From an uncultured Flavobacteriales bacterium (GTDB lineage Bacteria; Bacteroidota; Bacteroidia; Flavobacteriales_G; Salibacteraceae), in contig CAJVZZ010000014.1 in the NCBI GenBank assembly GCA_913020435.1, positions 1 through 64,000 of the forward strand: DNA of 64,000 nt, written 5' to 3'. Of the stretch, positions 28,557 through 38,023 are shown one piece after another. Both the position numbers and the translations under genes were made by a program. Position 1 is the first letter of the stretch. Every line of letters starts with the position of its first letter. The notes beneath the pieces are model-generated. The model was not told the origin of the DNA. It ran no database searches and worked only from the letters and a program-made list of their open reading frames with translations.

Positions 28557-29462
28557 TAAACTCCTGAACGCTGAACTTAAATTGGGATATTGGAACTTAA
28601 ATCCTGCTTCCTCTAACTTCTTTGAAGAAACATGAGCTCCATTCAACAATATTTCACCGGCTTTTTCTTTTCCTAAAATTATCCTTAAAACACCAGAGGG
28701 AATATTTGGAGCCCAAAACGGACACTTCATTTCTTGAGCAAGCGTTTTTGAAAACTCCTGATTTGTAGCCTTTTGAGGAGCCACAGCGTTGTATGTCCCA
28801 GATACTTCTTTCTTCTCAATTGCCAAAAGCAGTCCACCAGTCAAATCATCAATATGTATCCATGGAAAAGGTTGTTTTCCTGTTCCCATTGCCGAACCAA
28901 TACCGAATTGAAAAGGGATTTTAATTGGTTTTAACGCTCCGCCTTTATCACTTAGCACTACTCCAATTCTAAATACGACTCTTCGAACGTCATACTTTTC
29001 AAATCCTTCTGATGCTTCTTCCCACTTTTCAGATACTTCTGTCAGAAAACCTTTGCCAGCTTCAGCACTTTCAACATAACTCTTATCAGAATTGTCAAAG
29101 CCGTAATATGCTGTTCCGGAAGCGGATACTATAGACTTTGGAAAAGACTTCAGTTCTTTACACTTATTCAATAGCAACTGAATAGTATCTACTCTGCTAT
29201 CAATGATTTCCTTTTTATAACTGTCACTCCAAGCGCCATCAGCAACCCCGGCACCTGCTAAATGAACAATACTATCAATACCCAAAAGTGCATTTTCGTC
29301 TATTTCATTGTGCTTTACATCCCAACGATAATAGTCGACTCCGTTTTTAGACTGTTTTACACTTCTACTAAGAACCCTGACCTTGTGGCCTTTTTCAATC
29401 AGTTTTTTAGTCAAATCATTTCCTACAAGACCAGTGCCCCCAGTGATAAGTATAGTAGCCAT
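28551..29462 (-). CDS. TIGR01777-family NAD(P)-dependent epimerase/oxidoreductase
   Basis: A 303-residue extended short-chain dehydrogenase of the YfcH/TIGR01777 type. The nucleotide-binding motif is ILITGGTGLVGNDL near the N-terminus. SASGTAYYG provides the active-site region, and PFPWIHIDDLTGGLL and GTYNAVAPQ are hallmarks of the family. The C-terminus carries the DUF1731 domain (about 255-303). The substrate is unknown throughout the family. The gene is convergent with the prenyl synthase and divergent from the LytS operon. Confidence 0.93.
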   Translation of the reverse strand: MATILITGGTGLVGNDLTKKLIEKGHKVRVLSRSVKQSKNGVDYYRWDVKHNEIDENALLGIDSIVHLAGAGVADGAWSDSYKKEIIDSRVDTIQLLLNKCKELKSFPKSIVSASGTAYYGFDNSDKSYVESAEAGKGFLTEVSEKWEEASEGFEKYDVRRVVFRIGVVLSDKGGALKPIKIPFQFGIGSAMGTGKQPFPWIHIDDLTGGLLLAIEKKEVSGTYNAVAPQKATNQEFSKTLAQEMKCPFWAPNIPSGVLRIILGKEKAGEILLNGAHVSSKKLEEAGFKFQYPNLSSAFRSLL

Positions 29463-29510
29463 AACTTTATAACTTCGTTTTGTTTAGAGAACAATTAGTA
29501 AATATAAAAG

Positions 29511-29885
29511 TTGAAAGCTACAACAACAGATAAAATTGACCTTAATGGGTACAAAACTCGTAAAGAAGTTTTGGAAAAACTGATTCAACAAATCAATAAA
29601 GATTTGGAGCTTCAAGTTGATATTGAATGGGATATTCACGGAAATAACCTTTATCAAGCCATTTTAGATAAGGTGGCACCAGTCGTCGAGCAACTAATAA
29701 GACAGGGAAACGGTGGAGTCGAACAGCTTCTTTACAAAATTGATGTGTCAGAAATAAAAGTTAAAGAGGCAATTGATTCCGCCATAGAAACTGATCCAGC
29801 TATTATATTTACGGACTTAATTTTAGAACGAGAATTACAAAAAGTGGTATTTAGAATGATGTATAGTAAATCAATTTCTAAATGA
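29511..29885 (+). CDS. Small conserved protein upstream of the sensor kinase
   Basis: A 124-residue soluble protein whose start appears to be TTG (29511), preceded by an A-rich stretch. It looks all-helical and amphipathic, with DLNGYKTRKEVLEKLIQQI near the start and TDPAIIFTDLILERELQK near the end. I recall similar unnamed proteins in Flavobacteriia but no function. Its TGA overlaps the ATG of the kinase gene (ATGA), so the two are translationally coupled and the protein may act with the kinase or be an unrelated operon member. Confidence 0.75.
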   Translation: MKATTTDKIDLNGYKTRKEVLEKLIQQINKDLELQVDIEWDIHGNNLYQAILDKVAPVVEQLIRQGNGGVEQLLYKIDVSEIKVKEAIDSAIETDPAIIFTDLILERELQKVVFRMMYSKSISK

Positions 29886-32638
29886 AGATTTTCATAATTC
29901 TTCTTTTTTTCTTGGTATCGTTTTCCGGAAATGCGCAAAATTTCTTCTTAACCAACTACGGAATCGATAAAGGGTTGCCTAGCAGTCAAGTGTATGATGT
30001 AGTTCAAGACCACCAAGGCTTTATCTGGATTGCCACTGATGCTGGTGTTTCGCGTTTTGATGGAGCCCAAATGGTTTCCTTTAAAGAAAGCGATGGGCTT
30101 TCTGATAATGCCATTGTTCAAATGCACGTAGCCTCCGATGGAACCATTTGGTTTTTAGGATTCAATAAAACTTTTACACTTTACAAAGACTCTTTTTATC
30201 ATTACCCTTATAATCAAAAACTCAACGAAGCCCTACAAAAAAGACTCATCACTTCTTTTTATCCAATGGAGAACGATACACTTCTATTGGGCTTAAACAC
30301 TTCTTGCGATGATCCATATTCGGGAATTCAAATTATTAATGGTGAAGTCTCTTCCATTCGAGCAGCAAACAAAAATTGGATTGATCCAGCAACAGGCCTT
30401 TTTCAAGTAGCAAACTGCTCCGATAACTCCTCTTCACTACCCAATCAAATTCGAGCTTTAAGCAATCTAAACGATAAAGTGGTTGTTTCAGGCAACAAGG
30501 AAATCGTCGTTCTGCTTGATCAACAATTGGCAACTAAAATCACCTTAAACACTCGAGTTACAAAAGCACTATTACTCGATTCTGAGCAAAATATTTGGGT
30601 CGGTACCTATCAAGGATTGAAATACTTTTCAAAAGGAGTTTTAACTGACACACCATTAAATATTGAAAGCAAACAAGCGGTTTCATGTATTCTAGAGGAT
30701 AAAGATGGTAGTATCTGGTTTGGAACGTTCTCCAATGGACTGTACCAAATCCCCTCCTCAAAAATTCAATATTATTCAAACCTAACGGCTGATGGGAACA
30801 ATGATTTTAGAGGTTTATTAATCCGAAACAACGACCTCTTTTCGTACAATAGAAATAACAGTATTGTCAATTTCTCTGTTTTGAAAACTTTGAAAAAAAA
30901 ATGGGAAATAAATGTTAACGACAATATTAGCCAACTTCTTTTTACAAAAAATAGCTTCAAAGTGCTTACAGAAAATCAGTTTGACGAAAGTGATTTTATT
31001 GCCTCGTTTAAAGGAATTGCATTTTCTAAAAGCAAAGAAGAAAATACATATTGGATCGGCGGATTATACTATTTCAGTAAAATCCAGAACGATATAGAAA
31101 TATTTAATTCAGTCCAAATTGACTTTCAAGAACGGGTAAACTGCTTGCTTGAGGTCGCTGATAATCACCTGTGGCTAGGGACTGTAAACGGATTGTATGA
31201 ATATAAAAATGATAAGATAAGGTTGATTGATTCTACTTTAAACAAAAGTATTTCGTGCATATCTGCATTCAATAATTCCATTGTTTTTGGAACTAGCGGA
31301 AACGGTTTGGGGATTTTAGAGAACGACCATGTCTCATGGAAAAATGAATCCAATGGATTGAGCAATAATTTTATTAATAGTTTATTTACGGAAATGTCCT
31401 CGATTTGGGTGGGAACGAAATCTGGTCTAAATCAAATTAAAGCTGATTCCATTATTCAATTTAACAGATACAAAGGACTCAATTTTGAAGATATTACTGC
31501 AATTGAATCAACAACTGCTCAACTAATTATTGCAACTTCTAAAGGCATTTTAACTATCGAAAAAGAATGCCTCAAACAGCTAATTCCTACTATTGAACCC
31601 GAAATTAAACTGAATGGAAAAACAGTTTCAATAAAAGCAGAATACACTTTCAATTACGATCAACAAAATATTCAAATCGAGCTTTTAGCCTTTGATTATT
31701 TTCAAAAAAATAAACTAAATTTTCGTTATCGATTAAACTCCGATACTTCATGGTCTTATACCCAACAGAGGATTATTCGTTATGAAAGCTTACCACCAGA
31801 CACTTATTTCTTTGAAGTTCAGGCCCAAAACAGGAACCAAGAATGGACAAATCAAAGCGCTTCATTTCTATTTACGATTAGACCTCCGTTTTACCAAACC
31901 ACCTGGTTTTATGCACTTATAGCTTTATTGATTGCAGTTCTATTTTATGCTGTTTTAAGATGGCAACTGGACAAGTCTAGAAAAAGAATGGAAGTTGAAA
32001 ACGAACTCTCTGGCCTTAAAATTAAGGCGTTGAGCGCTCAAATGAATCCTCACTTTATTTTTAACAGCCTTAACTCAATTCAGAACTTCTTGATTGATAG
32101 CGACATTCGAAAATCGAATAAATACCTAACCAAATTTGCCAAACTAATGCGTTTGGTACTTAATAACTCCGATAAAACCTTTGTTCCTATTAAGGATGTG
32201 TTATCCAGCTTAGATCTATACTTAGAACTTGAAAAAATGAGATTTAATGATCGATTTGAATACCAATTCAATATCGATCTGAAAATTGAATTAGAAACTA
32301 CGCATATTCCTTCTATGCTGATTCAACCTTTTGTAGAAAATGCTATTCTACATGGTATTTTACCTAGAGAAGGAAAAGGAAATATTACAGTTTCACTAGA
32401 ATTTCTTTCAAATAATTCTTTGCTATGCTGTATTGAGGACGATGGGGTGGGTCGCGAATTTCATGCTGGGAAACTGGGAACAAAGCACAAATCGCAAGGA
32501 CTAAGAATTACGCAAGAACGTTTGGCCGTATTCAAACAACTGTTCAAAAACGATTTCCAATTTGAATTTCACGACCTGAAAGATGAGTTTGGCAAACCGA
32601 AAGGAACCAAAGTTGAATTAAGAATACCCCGCCGTTAG
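29882..32638 (+). CDS. Propeller-containing LytS-type sensor histidine kinase
   Basis: A 918-residue membrane kinase. A signal peptide (1-18) precedes a long periplasmic region of two-component-propeller repeats (about 20-600; repeated units such as DHQGFIWIATDAGVSRFDG and EDKDGSIWFGT). A Y_Y_Y domain (about 610-670) and one transmembrane helix (about 676-694) follow. The cytoplasmic part is a His_kinase domain with the phospho-acceptor His724 in NPHFIFNSLNSIQ, and an ATP-binding domain (ILHGILPREGKG, CCIEDDGVGRE). It should phosphorylate the LytTR regulators encoded just downstream. Confidence 0.95.
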   Translation: MKIFIILLFFLVSFSGNAQNFFLTNYGIDKGLPSSQVYDVVQDHQGFIWIATDAGVSRFDGAQMVSFKESDGLSDNAIVQMHVASDGTIWFLGFNKTFTLYKDSFYHYPYNQKLNEALQKRLITSFYPMENDTLLLGLNTSCDDPYSGIQIINGEVSSIRAANKNWIDPATGLFQVANCSDNSSSLPNQIRALSNLNDKVVVSGNKEIVVLLDQQLATKITLNTRVTKALLLDSEQNIWVGTYQGLKYFSKGVLTDTPLNIESKQAVSCILEDKDGSIWFGTFSNGLYQIPSSKIQYYSNLTADGNNDFRGLLIRNNDLFSYNRNNSIVNFSVLKTLKKKWEINVNDNISQLLFTKNSFKVLTENQFDESDFIASFKGIAFSKSKEENTYWIGGLYYFSKIQNDIEIFNSVQIDFQERVNCLLEVADNHLWLGTVNGLYEYKNDKIRLIDSTLNKSISCISAFNNSIVFGTSGNGLGILENDHVSWKNESNGLSNNFINSLFTEMSSIWVGTKSGLNQIKADSIIQFNRYKGLNFEDITAIESTTAQLIIATSKGILTIEKECLKQLIPTIEPEIKLNGKTVSIKAEYTFNYDQQNIQIELLAFDYFQKNKLNFRYRLNSDTSWSYTQQRIIRYESLPPDTYFFEVQAQNRNQEWTNQSASFLFTIRPPFYQTTWFYALIALLIAVLFYAVLRWQLDKSRKRMEVENELSGLKIKALSAQMNPHFIFNSLNSIQNFLIDSDIRKSNKYLTKFAKLMRLVLNNSDKTFVPIKDVLSSLDLYLELEKMRFNDRFEYQFNIDLKIELETTHIPSMLIQPFVENAILHGILPREGKGNITVSLEFLSNNSLLCCIEDDGVGREFHAGKLGTKHKSQGLRITQERLAVFKQLFKNDFQFEFHDLKDEFGKPKGTKVELRIPRR

Positions 32639-32654
32639 TCTAGCTCTGGCGGGG
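32627..32654 (+). promoter_or_regulatory. GC-rich hairpin at the kinase-regulator junction
   Basis: CCCCGCC (32627-32633) pairs with GGCGGGG (32648-32654), with the kinase stop codon in the loop. There is no strong T run after it, so it may act as a weak attenuator or an mRNA-stability element rather than a full terminator. Confidence 0.55.
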
Positions 32655-32668
32655 CCTAGTTTATTATC

Positions 32669-32676
32669 TACATTTG
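32669..32676 (+). promoter_or_regulatory. Candidate internal -7 box before the first LytTR regulator
   Basis: TACATTTG matches TAnnTTTG, 22 bases before the ATG at 32699 and 14 bases after the hairpin. It would allow the regulators to be expressed without the kinase. Confidence 0.4.
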
Positions 32677-32698
32677 AGAAAAGCATATATTCAGGGTT

Positions 32699-33457
32699 AT
32701 GAGCAGTTCTCAAATTACGTGTGTATTGGTTGACGATGAAGAAAACGCCACCAAAGTGATGTCCAAGTTTCTAGAGTCGTATTGTCCAAATGTTGATGTG
32801 CTTGCAATAGCGCACAACATGGAAAATGGTATAAAGGCTATAGAAGAGAATAATCCACAATTAGTTTTCTTAGATATAGAAATGCCAAATGGAACTGGTT
32901 TTGATTTGCTGGAAAGGATGGGAGATAAAAGATTCCATGTTGTTTTTGTAACAGCCTATGATCATTATGCAATCCAAGCAATAAAAAATCAAGCAATTGA
33001 TTACATCCTAAAGCCAATTGATATTGATGACTTAGTAGCTGCTGTAGAAAAAGTTAAAAAGAAAATTAAAGAACCAACATCAGTTAAAGACGTTCTGAAT
33101 AGAGTAAAAATTGAAGAAAAGGCAAAACTAGCAGTACCTACTCTATACGGGCATAAGTTTATAGACCCCAAGCACATTGTACATGTACGAGCTGAAGGAA
33201 GTTATTCGGTTATTTACACCGAAAATGAAGGACAAATAATGATTTCAAAGAACTTAAAGAGCATAGAGAATGCGCTAAAACAAGACAATTTTTTACGTGT
33301 ACATCGTTCGCATATAGTAAATCTTGATAAGGTAACTGAGTTTCATAAAAATGATGGTGGATATTTGGTTATGGAAACTGATGAGCGTGTTGAAATTGGT
33401 TCTTCTAATCGAGCTCAAATCGTAGAAACTTTAAATTCAAGATTAAACTTTATTTAG
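32699..33457 (+). CDS. LytTR-family response regulator, first of a tandem pair
   Basis: A 252-residue regulator. The receiver domain (about 6-120) has the acidic pair DDEEN, the phospho-acceptor Asp59 (VFLDIEMPNG) and the lysine in YILKPID. The LytTR DNA-binding domain (about 150-250) has the typical HIVHVRAEGSYSVIYT and LRVHRSHIVNLDKV. It is the likely partner of the upstream LytS-type kinase. A second regulator of the same architecture follows 21 bases downstream. Confidence 0.95.
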   Translation: MSSSQITCVLVDDEENATKVMSKFLESYCPNVDVLAIAHNMENGIKAIEENNPQLVFLDIEMPNGTGFDLLERMGDKRFHVVFVTAYDHYAIQAIKNQAIDYILKPIDIDDLVAAVEKVKKKIKEPTSVKDVLNRVKIEEKAKLAVPTLYGHKFIDPKHIVHVRAEGSYSVIYTENEGQIMISKNLKSIENALKQDNFLRVHRSHIVNLDKVTEFHKNDGGYLVMETDERVEIGSSNRAQIVETLNSRLNFI

Positions 33458-33478
33458 AGTATTCCAAATTCAAAAAGG

Positions 33479-34273
33479 TTGATAAACGCTTACATTTTAG
33501 ACAACGAACAACATGCACATGTTGTAATAAAAACTCTACTTCGAAGATATTTTGAAACAGAAATTGAAGTAGTGGGAAGTGCTCAAACAGCCGAAATGGC
33601 GCTCTTAGAAATTTCTATTTTAAAACCAGAACTACTCTTTTTAGACATTAAAATTCGGCATACTAATGGCCTAGAAGTGATTTCTAAGGTGAATTGTAAA
33701 GAATGCTCTGTAATTTTCGTTACTGCTTATGACAACTTTGCCTTAGATGCTTTTAATAAATGTGCTAGAGGTTATTTATTAAAGCCCGTCGATAAAGAAA
33801 AGTTTAAGCATACTGTATCTGACGTTATCCGAAAAATAAGACTTGAAAAAAAAGCCAAAAACAATTCAAATTCGTTAGTTGATTCGATTTCAAACATTCC
33901 CTTGCCTCATAACGGAGGTTTTGTACTAGTTGATCCTAAAATAGTTCTTTATTTACAAGCTGATGGGAGCTATACTAAAGTCATTACTGAAAAGGAAAAA
34001 TACCACATCTCCAAAAACCTTAAAACCGTTTCTGAACAATTCAATCAAGATCTCTTTATTCGCGTTAGCCGTTCTTTTATGGTCAACAAAAATCATATAA
34101 TTAGCTTCTCTAAAAAGAATGGTGGAATCCTTTATTTAACCACTGGTTTTGAAATTTCTATCAGTGCAACCTACCATAATTTAGTATTTGAACTACTAAA
34201 TTCTGATCTAGAAAGCTTAAAAGAAGCCGTTCACAAAAAAAAAGGGGGCATTCACAAAAAACTTGGATCATAG
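33479..34273 (+). CDS. LytTR-family response regulator, second of a tandem pair
   Basis: A 264-residue protein starting at TTG. The receiver phospho-acceptor is Asp56 (LFLDIKIRHTNG) and the conserved lysine is in YLLKPVD. The LytTR domain shows IVLYLQADGSYTKVIT and IRVSRSFMVNKNHI. It has the same domain order as the previous gene and clear similarity, so it probably arose by duplication, but it has diverged a good deal. The C-terminus is a short Lys/Gly-rich tail not present in the first copy. Both receivers look functional. Confidence 0.93.
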   Translation: MINAYILDNEQHAHVVIKTLLRRYFETEIEVVGSAQTAEMALLEISILKPELLFLDIKIRHTNGLEVISKVNCKECSVIFVTAYDNFALDAFNKCARGYLLKPVDKEKFKHTVSDVIRKIRLEKKAKNNSNSLVDSISNIPLPHNGGFVLVDPKIVLYLQADGSYTKVITEKEKYHISKNLKTVSEQFNQDLFIRVSRSFMVNKNHIISFSKKNGGILYLTTGFEISISATYHNLVFELLNSDLESLKEAVHKKKGGIHKKLGS

Positions 34274-34347
34274 GCAACTGTAAAAGTATTTCTTCGTCTT
34301 TCTAATTATTGAGCACAATGTCCCAACTGACCTGAACCTTCCTTTTT

Positions 34348-34797
34348 CTATTTCCTTTTTAGTTTAAAAAACTCCTTAAGAAGCATAGCTGCCTCCGCAG
34401 CTTTGACTCCTGATACCACTTTCGTTTTTTTATGTAAAACCTCCTTTTCAAGCATGGAAAATCCTCTTTTTGTATCAGAAGCTCCAAAAACAATTTTATC
34501 TATTTGCGACCAAGCTAGCGCTCCTGCACACATAACGCAGGGCTCTAAAGTAACATACATCGTGCACCCTGTCAAGTACTTGCCTCCTATATAGTCCGCC
34601 GCAGCGGTAATGGCTTGCATCTCAGCATGAGCGGTTACATCATTCAACCGTTGAGTTAAATTGTGCGCCCTTGCTATTATTCTATCATTTGCCACTACAA
34701 TTGCTCCAACCGGAATCTCGCCCAAATGAGCCGCTTTTTCAGCTTCCATAAGTGCCATTTCCATGAAGCGTTCGTGTTGTTTATTAATATCCTCCAT
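34348..34797 (-). CDS. tadA: tRNA-specific adenosine deaminase TadA
   Basis: Converts the wobble adenosine of tRNA-Arg(ACG) to inosine. The zinc-binding and catalytic HAEMQAI and the PCVMCAGAL motif are intact in the 149-residue protein, and MALMEAEKAAHLGEIPVGA is the usual N-terminal start of the fold. It is divergent from aspS, and both have a candidate -7 box in the 79-base gap. Confidence 0.95.
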   Translation of the reverse strand: MEDINKQHERFMEMALMEAEKAAHLGEIPVGAIVVANDRIIARAHNLTQRLNDVTAHAEMQAITAAADYIGGKYLTGCTMYVTLEPCVMCAGALAWSQIDKIVFGASDTKRGFSMLEKEVLHKKTKVVSGVKAAEAAMLLKEFFKLKRK

Positions 34798-34805
34798 ATT
34801 GGCGT

Positions 34806-34813
34806 CAAATATA
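34806..34813 (-). promoter_or_regulatory. Candidate -7 box for tadA
   Basis: Minus strand reads TATATTTG (TAnnTTTG), only eight bases before the tadA ATG, implying an almost leaderless mRNA. Confidence 0.45.
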
Positions 34814-34845
34814 GACTTGAAGCAGTAAACTCACTAAAGAAATCC

Positions 34846-34853
34846 TAATTTTG
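34846..34853 (+). promoter_or_regulatory. Candidate -7 box for aspS
   Basis: TAATTTTG matches TAnnTTTG, 23 bases before the aspS ATG at 34877. Confidence 0.45.
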
Positions 34854-34876
34854 CAACTCATTAATTTGCTTGAAAA

Positions 34877-36625
34877 ATGTACAGATCACACACTTGCGGA
34901 CAGCTACGAATAGAAGATAAGGGTACCCAAACAAAACTTGCTGGATGGGTTCAAAAATCACGCGATTTGGGTGGAATGACGTTTATTGATTTACGTGACC
35001 GATATGGCTTAACTCAGCTGGCTTTCAATATGGAAGTAAATAAAGAGTTGTGTGCAAAGGCGCGTGGGCTAGGGCGTGAATTTGTTGTTCAAATTGAAGG
35101 CGAAGTGGTTGAGCGCGAAAGTAAAAACAAGAAAATACCTACCGGTGAAATTGAAATTAATGTTTCTGCAATAACGATTCTAAACGCTGCTAAAACACCT
35201 CCCTTCACCATTGAAAATAAAACTGACGGTGGTGAAGATATTCGCATGAAGTATCGTTATTTAGATTTGAGAAGAAACCCACTTCAAGATAAAATCAGAT
35301 TGCGTCATCAAGTAGGAATTCAAACTAGAAGTTATTTAAATGATATTGGGTTTTACGAAATTGAAACTCCTTATTTAATTAAATCTACTCCAGAAGGAGC
35401 CCGGGATTTTGTTGTGCCTTCTCGTATGAACGAAAACGAATTTTATGCACTTCCTCAATCACCCCAGACCTTTAAGCAGCTGCTTATGATAAGTGGTTTT
35501 GATAAATACTTTCAGATCGTAAAATGCTTTAGAGATGAAGACCTCAGAGCGGACAGACAGCCTGAATTTACTCAAATCGATTGCGAAATGAGTTTTGTCG
35601 ATAGAGAGGATGTACTCAATACTTTCGAAGGATTGACCAAGCATTTATTCTCAAAAATCAGAAATGTAGAATTACCTATTTTTCCAAGAATGGACTATGA
35701 TGATGCCATAGAGAATTACGGAATTGATAAACCAGATGTCCGGTTCGAAATGACTATCAAAAATCTAAATGACGTAGCGCAAAATAAAGGATTTCAAGTA
35801 TTTGATTCTTCCGAATTTGTTGGTGGGATTTGTGCTACTGGATCTGCTAATTACACTCGGAAACAATTAGATGCACTTACCGAATGGGTGAAACGACCTC
35901 AAATTGGAGCTAAAGGATTAGTTTACGTAAAGTGTAATGAAGACGGAACTTTCAAGTCTTCAGTAGATAAATTCTTCGATCAAGACGCACTAAAAACATG
36001 GGCAGAATCCATGAATGCAAAGCCTGGAGATTTATTATTGGTATTAAGCGGAAATAAAGATGCTGCACTAAAACAATTGGGTGAATTGAGACTGGAAATG
36101 GGCAATCGATTGGAATTGAGAGATTCTAATGTATTCAAGCCGTTATGGGTAGTCAATTTTCCATTGGTTGAAAAAGTTGAAGAAACAGGCCATTGGCATG
36201 CAATGCACCATCCTTTTACTTCTCCAAATCCAGAAGATGAACATTTAATGGAAACGGATCCAGGGGCAGTAAGGGCAAATGCCTATGATCTGGTTATCAA
36301 TGGCGTAGAAGTAGGTGGCGGTTCTATTAGAATACACGATAAAAACCTGCAACAGAAAATGTTTGACCTCTTAGGTTTTACTCCTGAAGAAGCCAATGAT
36401 CAATTTGGGTTCTTAATGAACGCTTTTGAATATGGTGCACCTCCTCATGGTGGGGTTGCTTTTGGTTTTGACAGACTATGTGCTCTTATGGGCGGAACTG
36501 ATTCGATAAGAGATTATATCGCTTTCCCAAAAAACAACTCTGGTAGAGATGTTATGATCGACGCTCCCTCTTTATTAGCAGCTGAACAGTTGGATGAACT
36601 AAAAATATCGATGTTAAAAGGTTAA
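34877..36625 (+). CDS. aspS: Aspartate-tRNA ligase
   Basis: Charges tRNA-Asp. The 582-residue protein is the bacterial type. It has an N-terminal anticodon-binding OB domain (about 1-105), class II motif 2 ([18 protein letters not shown]) and an inserted GAD domain (about 285-400). Motif 3 is [15 protein letters not shown] near the C-terminus. The flipping-loop segment [11 protein letters not shown] is also present. The two main active-site halves are complete. It is monocistronic; downstream lies a region of gene debris. Confidence 0.98.
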   Translation: MYRSHTCGQLRIEDKGTQTKLAGWVQKSRDLGGMTFIDLRDRYGLTQLAFNMEVNKELCAKARGLGREFVVQIEGEVVERESKNKKIPTGEIEINVSAITILNAAKTPPFTIENKTDGGEDIRMKYRYLDLRRNPLQDKIRLRHQVGIQTRSYLNDIGFYEIETPYLIKSTPEGARDFVVPSRMNENEFYALPQSPQTFKQLLMISGFDKYFQIVKCFRDEDLRADRQPEFTQIDCEMSFVDREDVLNTFEGLTKHLFSKIRNVELPIFPRMDYDDAIENYGIDKPDVRFEMTIKNLNDVAQNKGFQVFDSSEFVGGICATGSANYTRKQLDALTEWVKRPQIGAKGLVYVKCNEDGTFKSSVDKFFDQDALKTWAESMNAKPGDLLLVLSGNKDAALKQLGELRLEMGNRLELRDSNVFKPLWVVNFPLVEKVEETGHWHAMHHPFTSPNPEDEHLMETDPGAVRANAYDLVINGVEVGGGSIRIHDKNLQQKMFDLLGFTPEEANDQFGFLMNAFEYGAPPHGGVAFGFDRLCALMGGTDSIRDYIAFPKNNSGRDVMIDAPSLLAAEQLDELKISMLKG

Positions 36626-37160
36626 GCAGCTTACGAGTGGTTCTTCAAAGAAACCTTCAATTTTAGTTTCGTTAAAATTTTGGGCATATTTTTTTACTTT
36701 CCACCTGTTTATTCGGGTGATCGCGAAGTAAATTTAGTCTGGGGGAGATGCAGCTCCGAGTATAAATGACATCCAAACTATGCAAATTTATTATCAACTA
36801 TTAAAGGGGTTGGTGAATATTCTCAGCTTAAAAAAGCTCAAGATTTCAAGAGTATGGCCATGGGCTATAATAGTCCTGAAATCATTTTTAAAACTACTTC
36901 AGACTGCGATAAAGCAATAATATACTATCGCCTTTCGAATGTTGAATGTACTAAACCTAAATACCCAAATGGGATGAGAGTGGGGAATGAAAACAATTGT
37001 GAAGACGCCTTTTTTTATTACAATCACCATCAAAAACAACTGATTCAAGGAGAGATACAGTTTTAACAGATATTTACCCGCCCATTATGAATGTCTTTTG
37101 GAAGTAAATACAAATAAAGAAAAATTTTGAAAAGCGTTTCCTTACTTTATCCAGACACTA
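36626..37160 (+). pseudogene. Debris region with a TPR-like remnant
   Basis: No intact gene is visible. From about 36770 to 37066 one plus-strand frame is open after a TGA. It starts with HPNYANLLSTIKGVGEYSQL, which has the spacing of a tetratricopeptide repeat (HPxYAxxLxxL...GxYxxAxxx). The rest (70 codons from an ATG at 36854) is unlike any family I know. Adjacent frames upstream are also partly coding-like. Because a NarL-type regulator remnant follows at once, I infer the remains of a TPR-containing sensor gene, but that assignment is weak. Confidence 0.4.
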
Positions 37161-37419
37161 ATGGGTACTGGTACTAGTGTTTATATTATTAAAAATCATG
37201 TAAATAAGAGCTGAAAAAGGACATTCGAACAGCATGCCAAATAGCACCTCTTCTCTCAACTGATGCAACCCTGAGCATACTTAATCGAAGCAGTGAACAC
37301 AAATCAAGTGGTGAATTAACAGAATAAGACCTAACCGAAAGAGAGCCTGAAATTTTAAAATTGGTTGCCGAAGAATATTCGAACAAAGAAATTGGCCATA
37401 GGCAGAAAGTTAACTGCAA
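37161..37419 (+). pseudogene. NarL/FixJ-type response regulator remnant
   Basis: The end of a receiver domain (TSVYIIKNHVNKS) is read in one frame to a TGA. It continues in the next frame as ELKKDIRTACQ and a linker ending SILNR. After an in-frame TAA comes the start of a LuxR-type helix-turn-helix: LTEREPEILKLVAEEYSNKE. The recognition helix is lost and the sequence runs into the frr terminator. At least one frameshift, one nonsense codon and truncations at both ends show this is not functional. Confidence 0.8.
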
Positions 37420-37442
37420 AAAAAAAGGCCTTTAGGCCCTTT
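37417..37442 (-). terminator. Intrinsic terminator of the rplM-frr operon
   Basis: On the minus strand AGGGCCT pairs with AGGCCTT around a short loop, followed by a run of nine or ten T. It lies about 10 bases after the frr stop codon. Confidence 0.85.
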
Positions 37443-37450
37443 CTATATTA

Positions 37451-38014
37451 TTACACTGTAAGTATCTCTTTTTCTTTTTCATTGAGCACATCCTCCACTT
37501 TCTTGGAGTGTGCGTCAGTCAGTTTTTGAATCTGATCTTCACCGTCTTTCGCGATATCCTCAGGAAGACCATCGCCTTTCAGTTTCTTTATTTCATCGTT
37601 AGCATCCTTTCGAGCATTTCGGATTGAAATCTTAGCGTGCTCGCCTTCTCCTTTAGTTTGTTTTACCAAACTCATTCTACGTTCTTCTGTTAACGCAGGA
37701 AGATTTATAATAATTACCTCTCCATTATTGTGAGGTGTCAATCCCATATTAGAATTGACAATTGCTCTTTCTATATGCTGAAGCATTGGCTTTTCCCATG
37801 GTTGAATCGAGATCATCCTTGCATCCGGTGTATTCACGTTAGAAACCTGATTCAATGGAGTCATAGTGCCATAATAGTCTACCATGATTCCATCCATCAT
37901 CCTAGGAGTTGCCTTACCAGCACGAATCTTACTCAATTCTTTTACTAAGTGAGATATGGACTCATCCATTGACTCCTTAGCCATATCGAAAACCATTTCT
38001 AATTCTTCTTCCAT
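37451..38014 (-). CDS. frr: Ribosome recycling factor
   Basis: Splits post-termination ribosomes together with EF-G. The 187-residue protein has the conserved LSKIRAGKATPRMMDGIMVDYYG segment and the central PLNQVSNVNTPDARMISIQPW region of domain II. The C-terminal helix contains RNARKDANDEIKKLKGDG. It is the last gene of the translation operon, 9 bases after pyrH, and is followed by a strong terminator. Confidence 0.97.
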   Translation of the reverse strand: MEEELEMVFDMAKESMDESISHLVKELSKIRAGKATPRMMDGIMVDYYGTMTPLNQVSNVNTPDARMISIQPWEKPMLQHIERAIVNSNMGLTPHNNGEVIIINLPALTEERRMSLVKQTKGEGEHAKISIRNARKDANDEIKKLKGDGLPEDIAKDGEDQIQKLTDAHSKKVEDVLNEKEKEILTV

Positions 38015-38023
38015 CTTCTTCTC

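Noticed and set aside
36854-37066. 70-codon plus-strand frame as a complete gene
   Set aside because: The frame continues upstream of its ATG with TPR-like coding content to an in-frame stop, so it is more likely the tail of a decayed gene.
37189-37419. 76-codon minus-strand frame near frr
   Set aside because: It is antisense to the response-regulator remnant; the LuxR-type motif on the plus strand is a clearer explanation.
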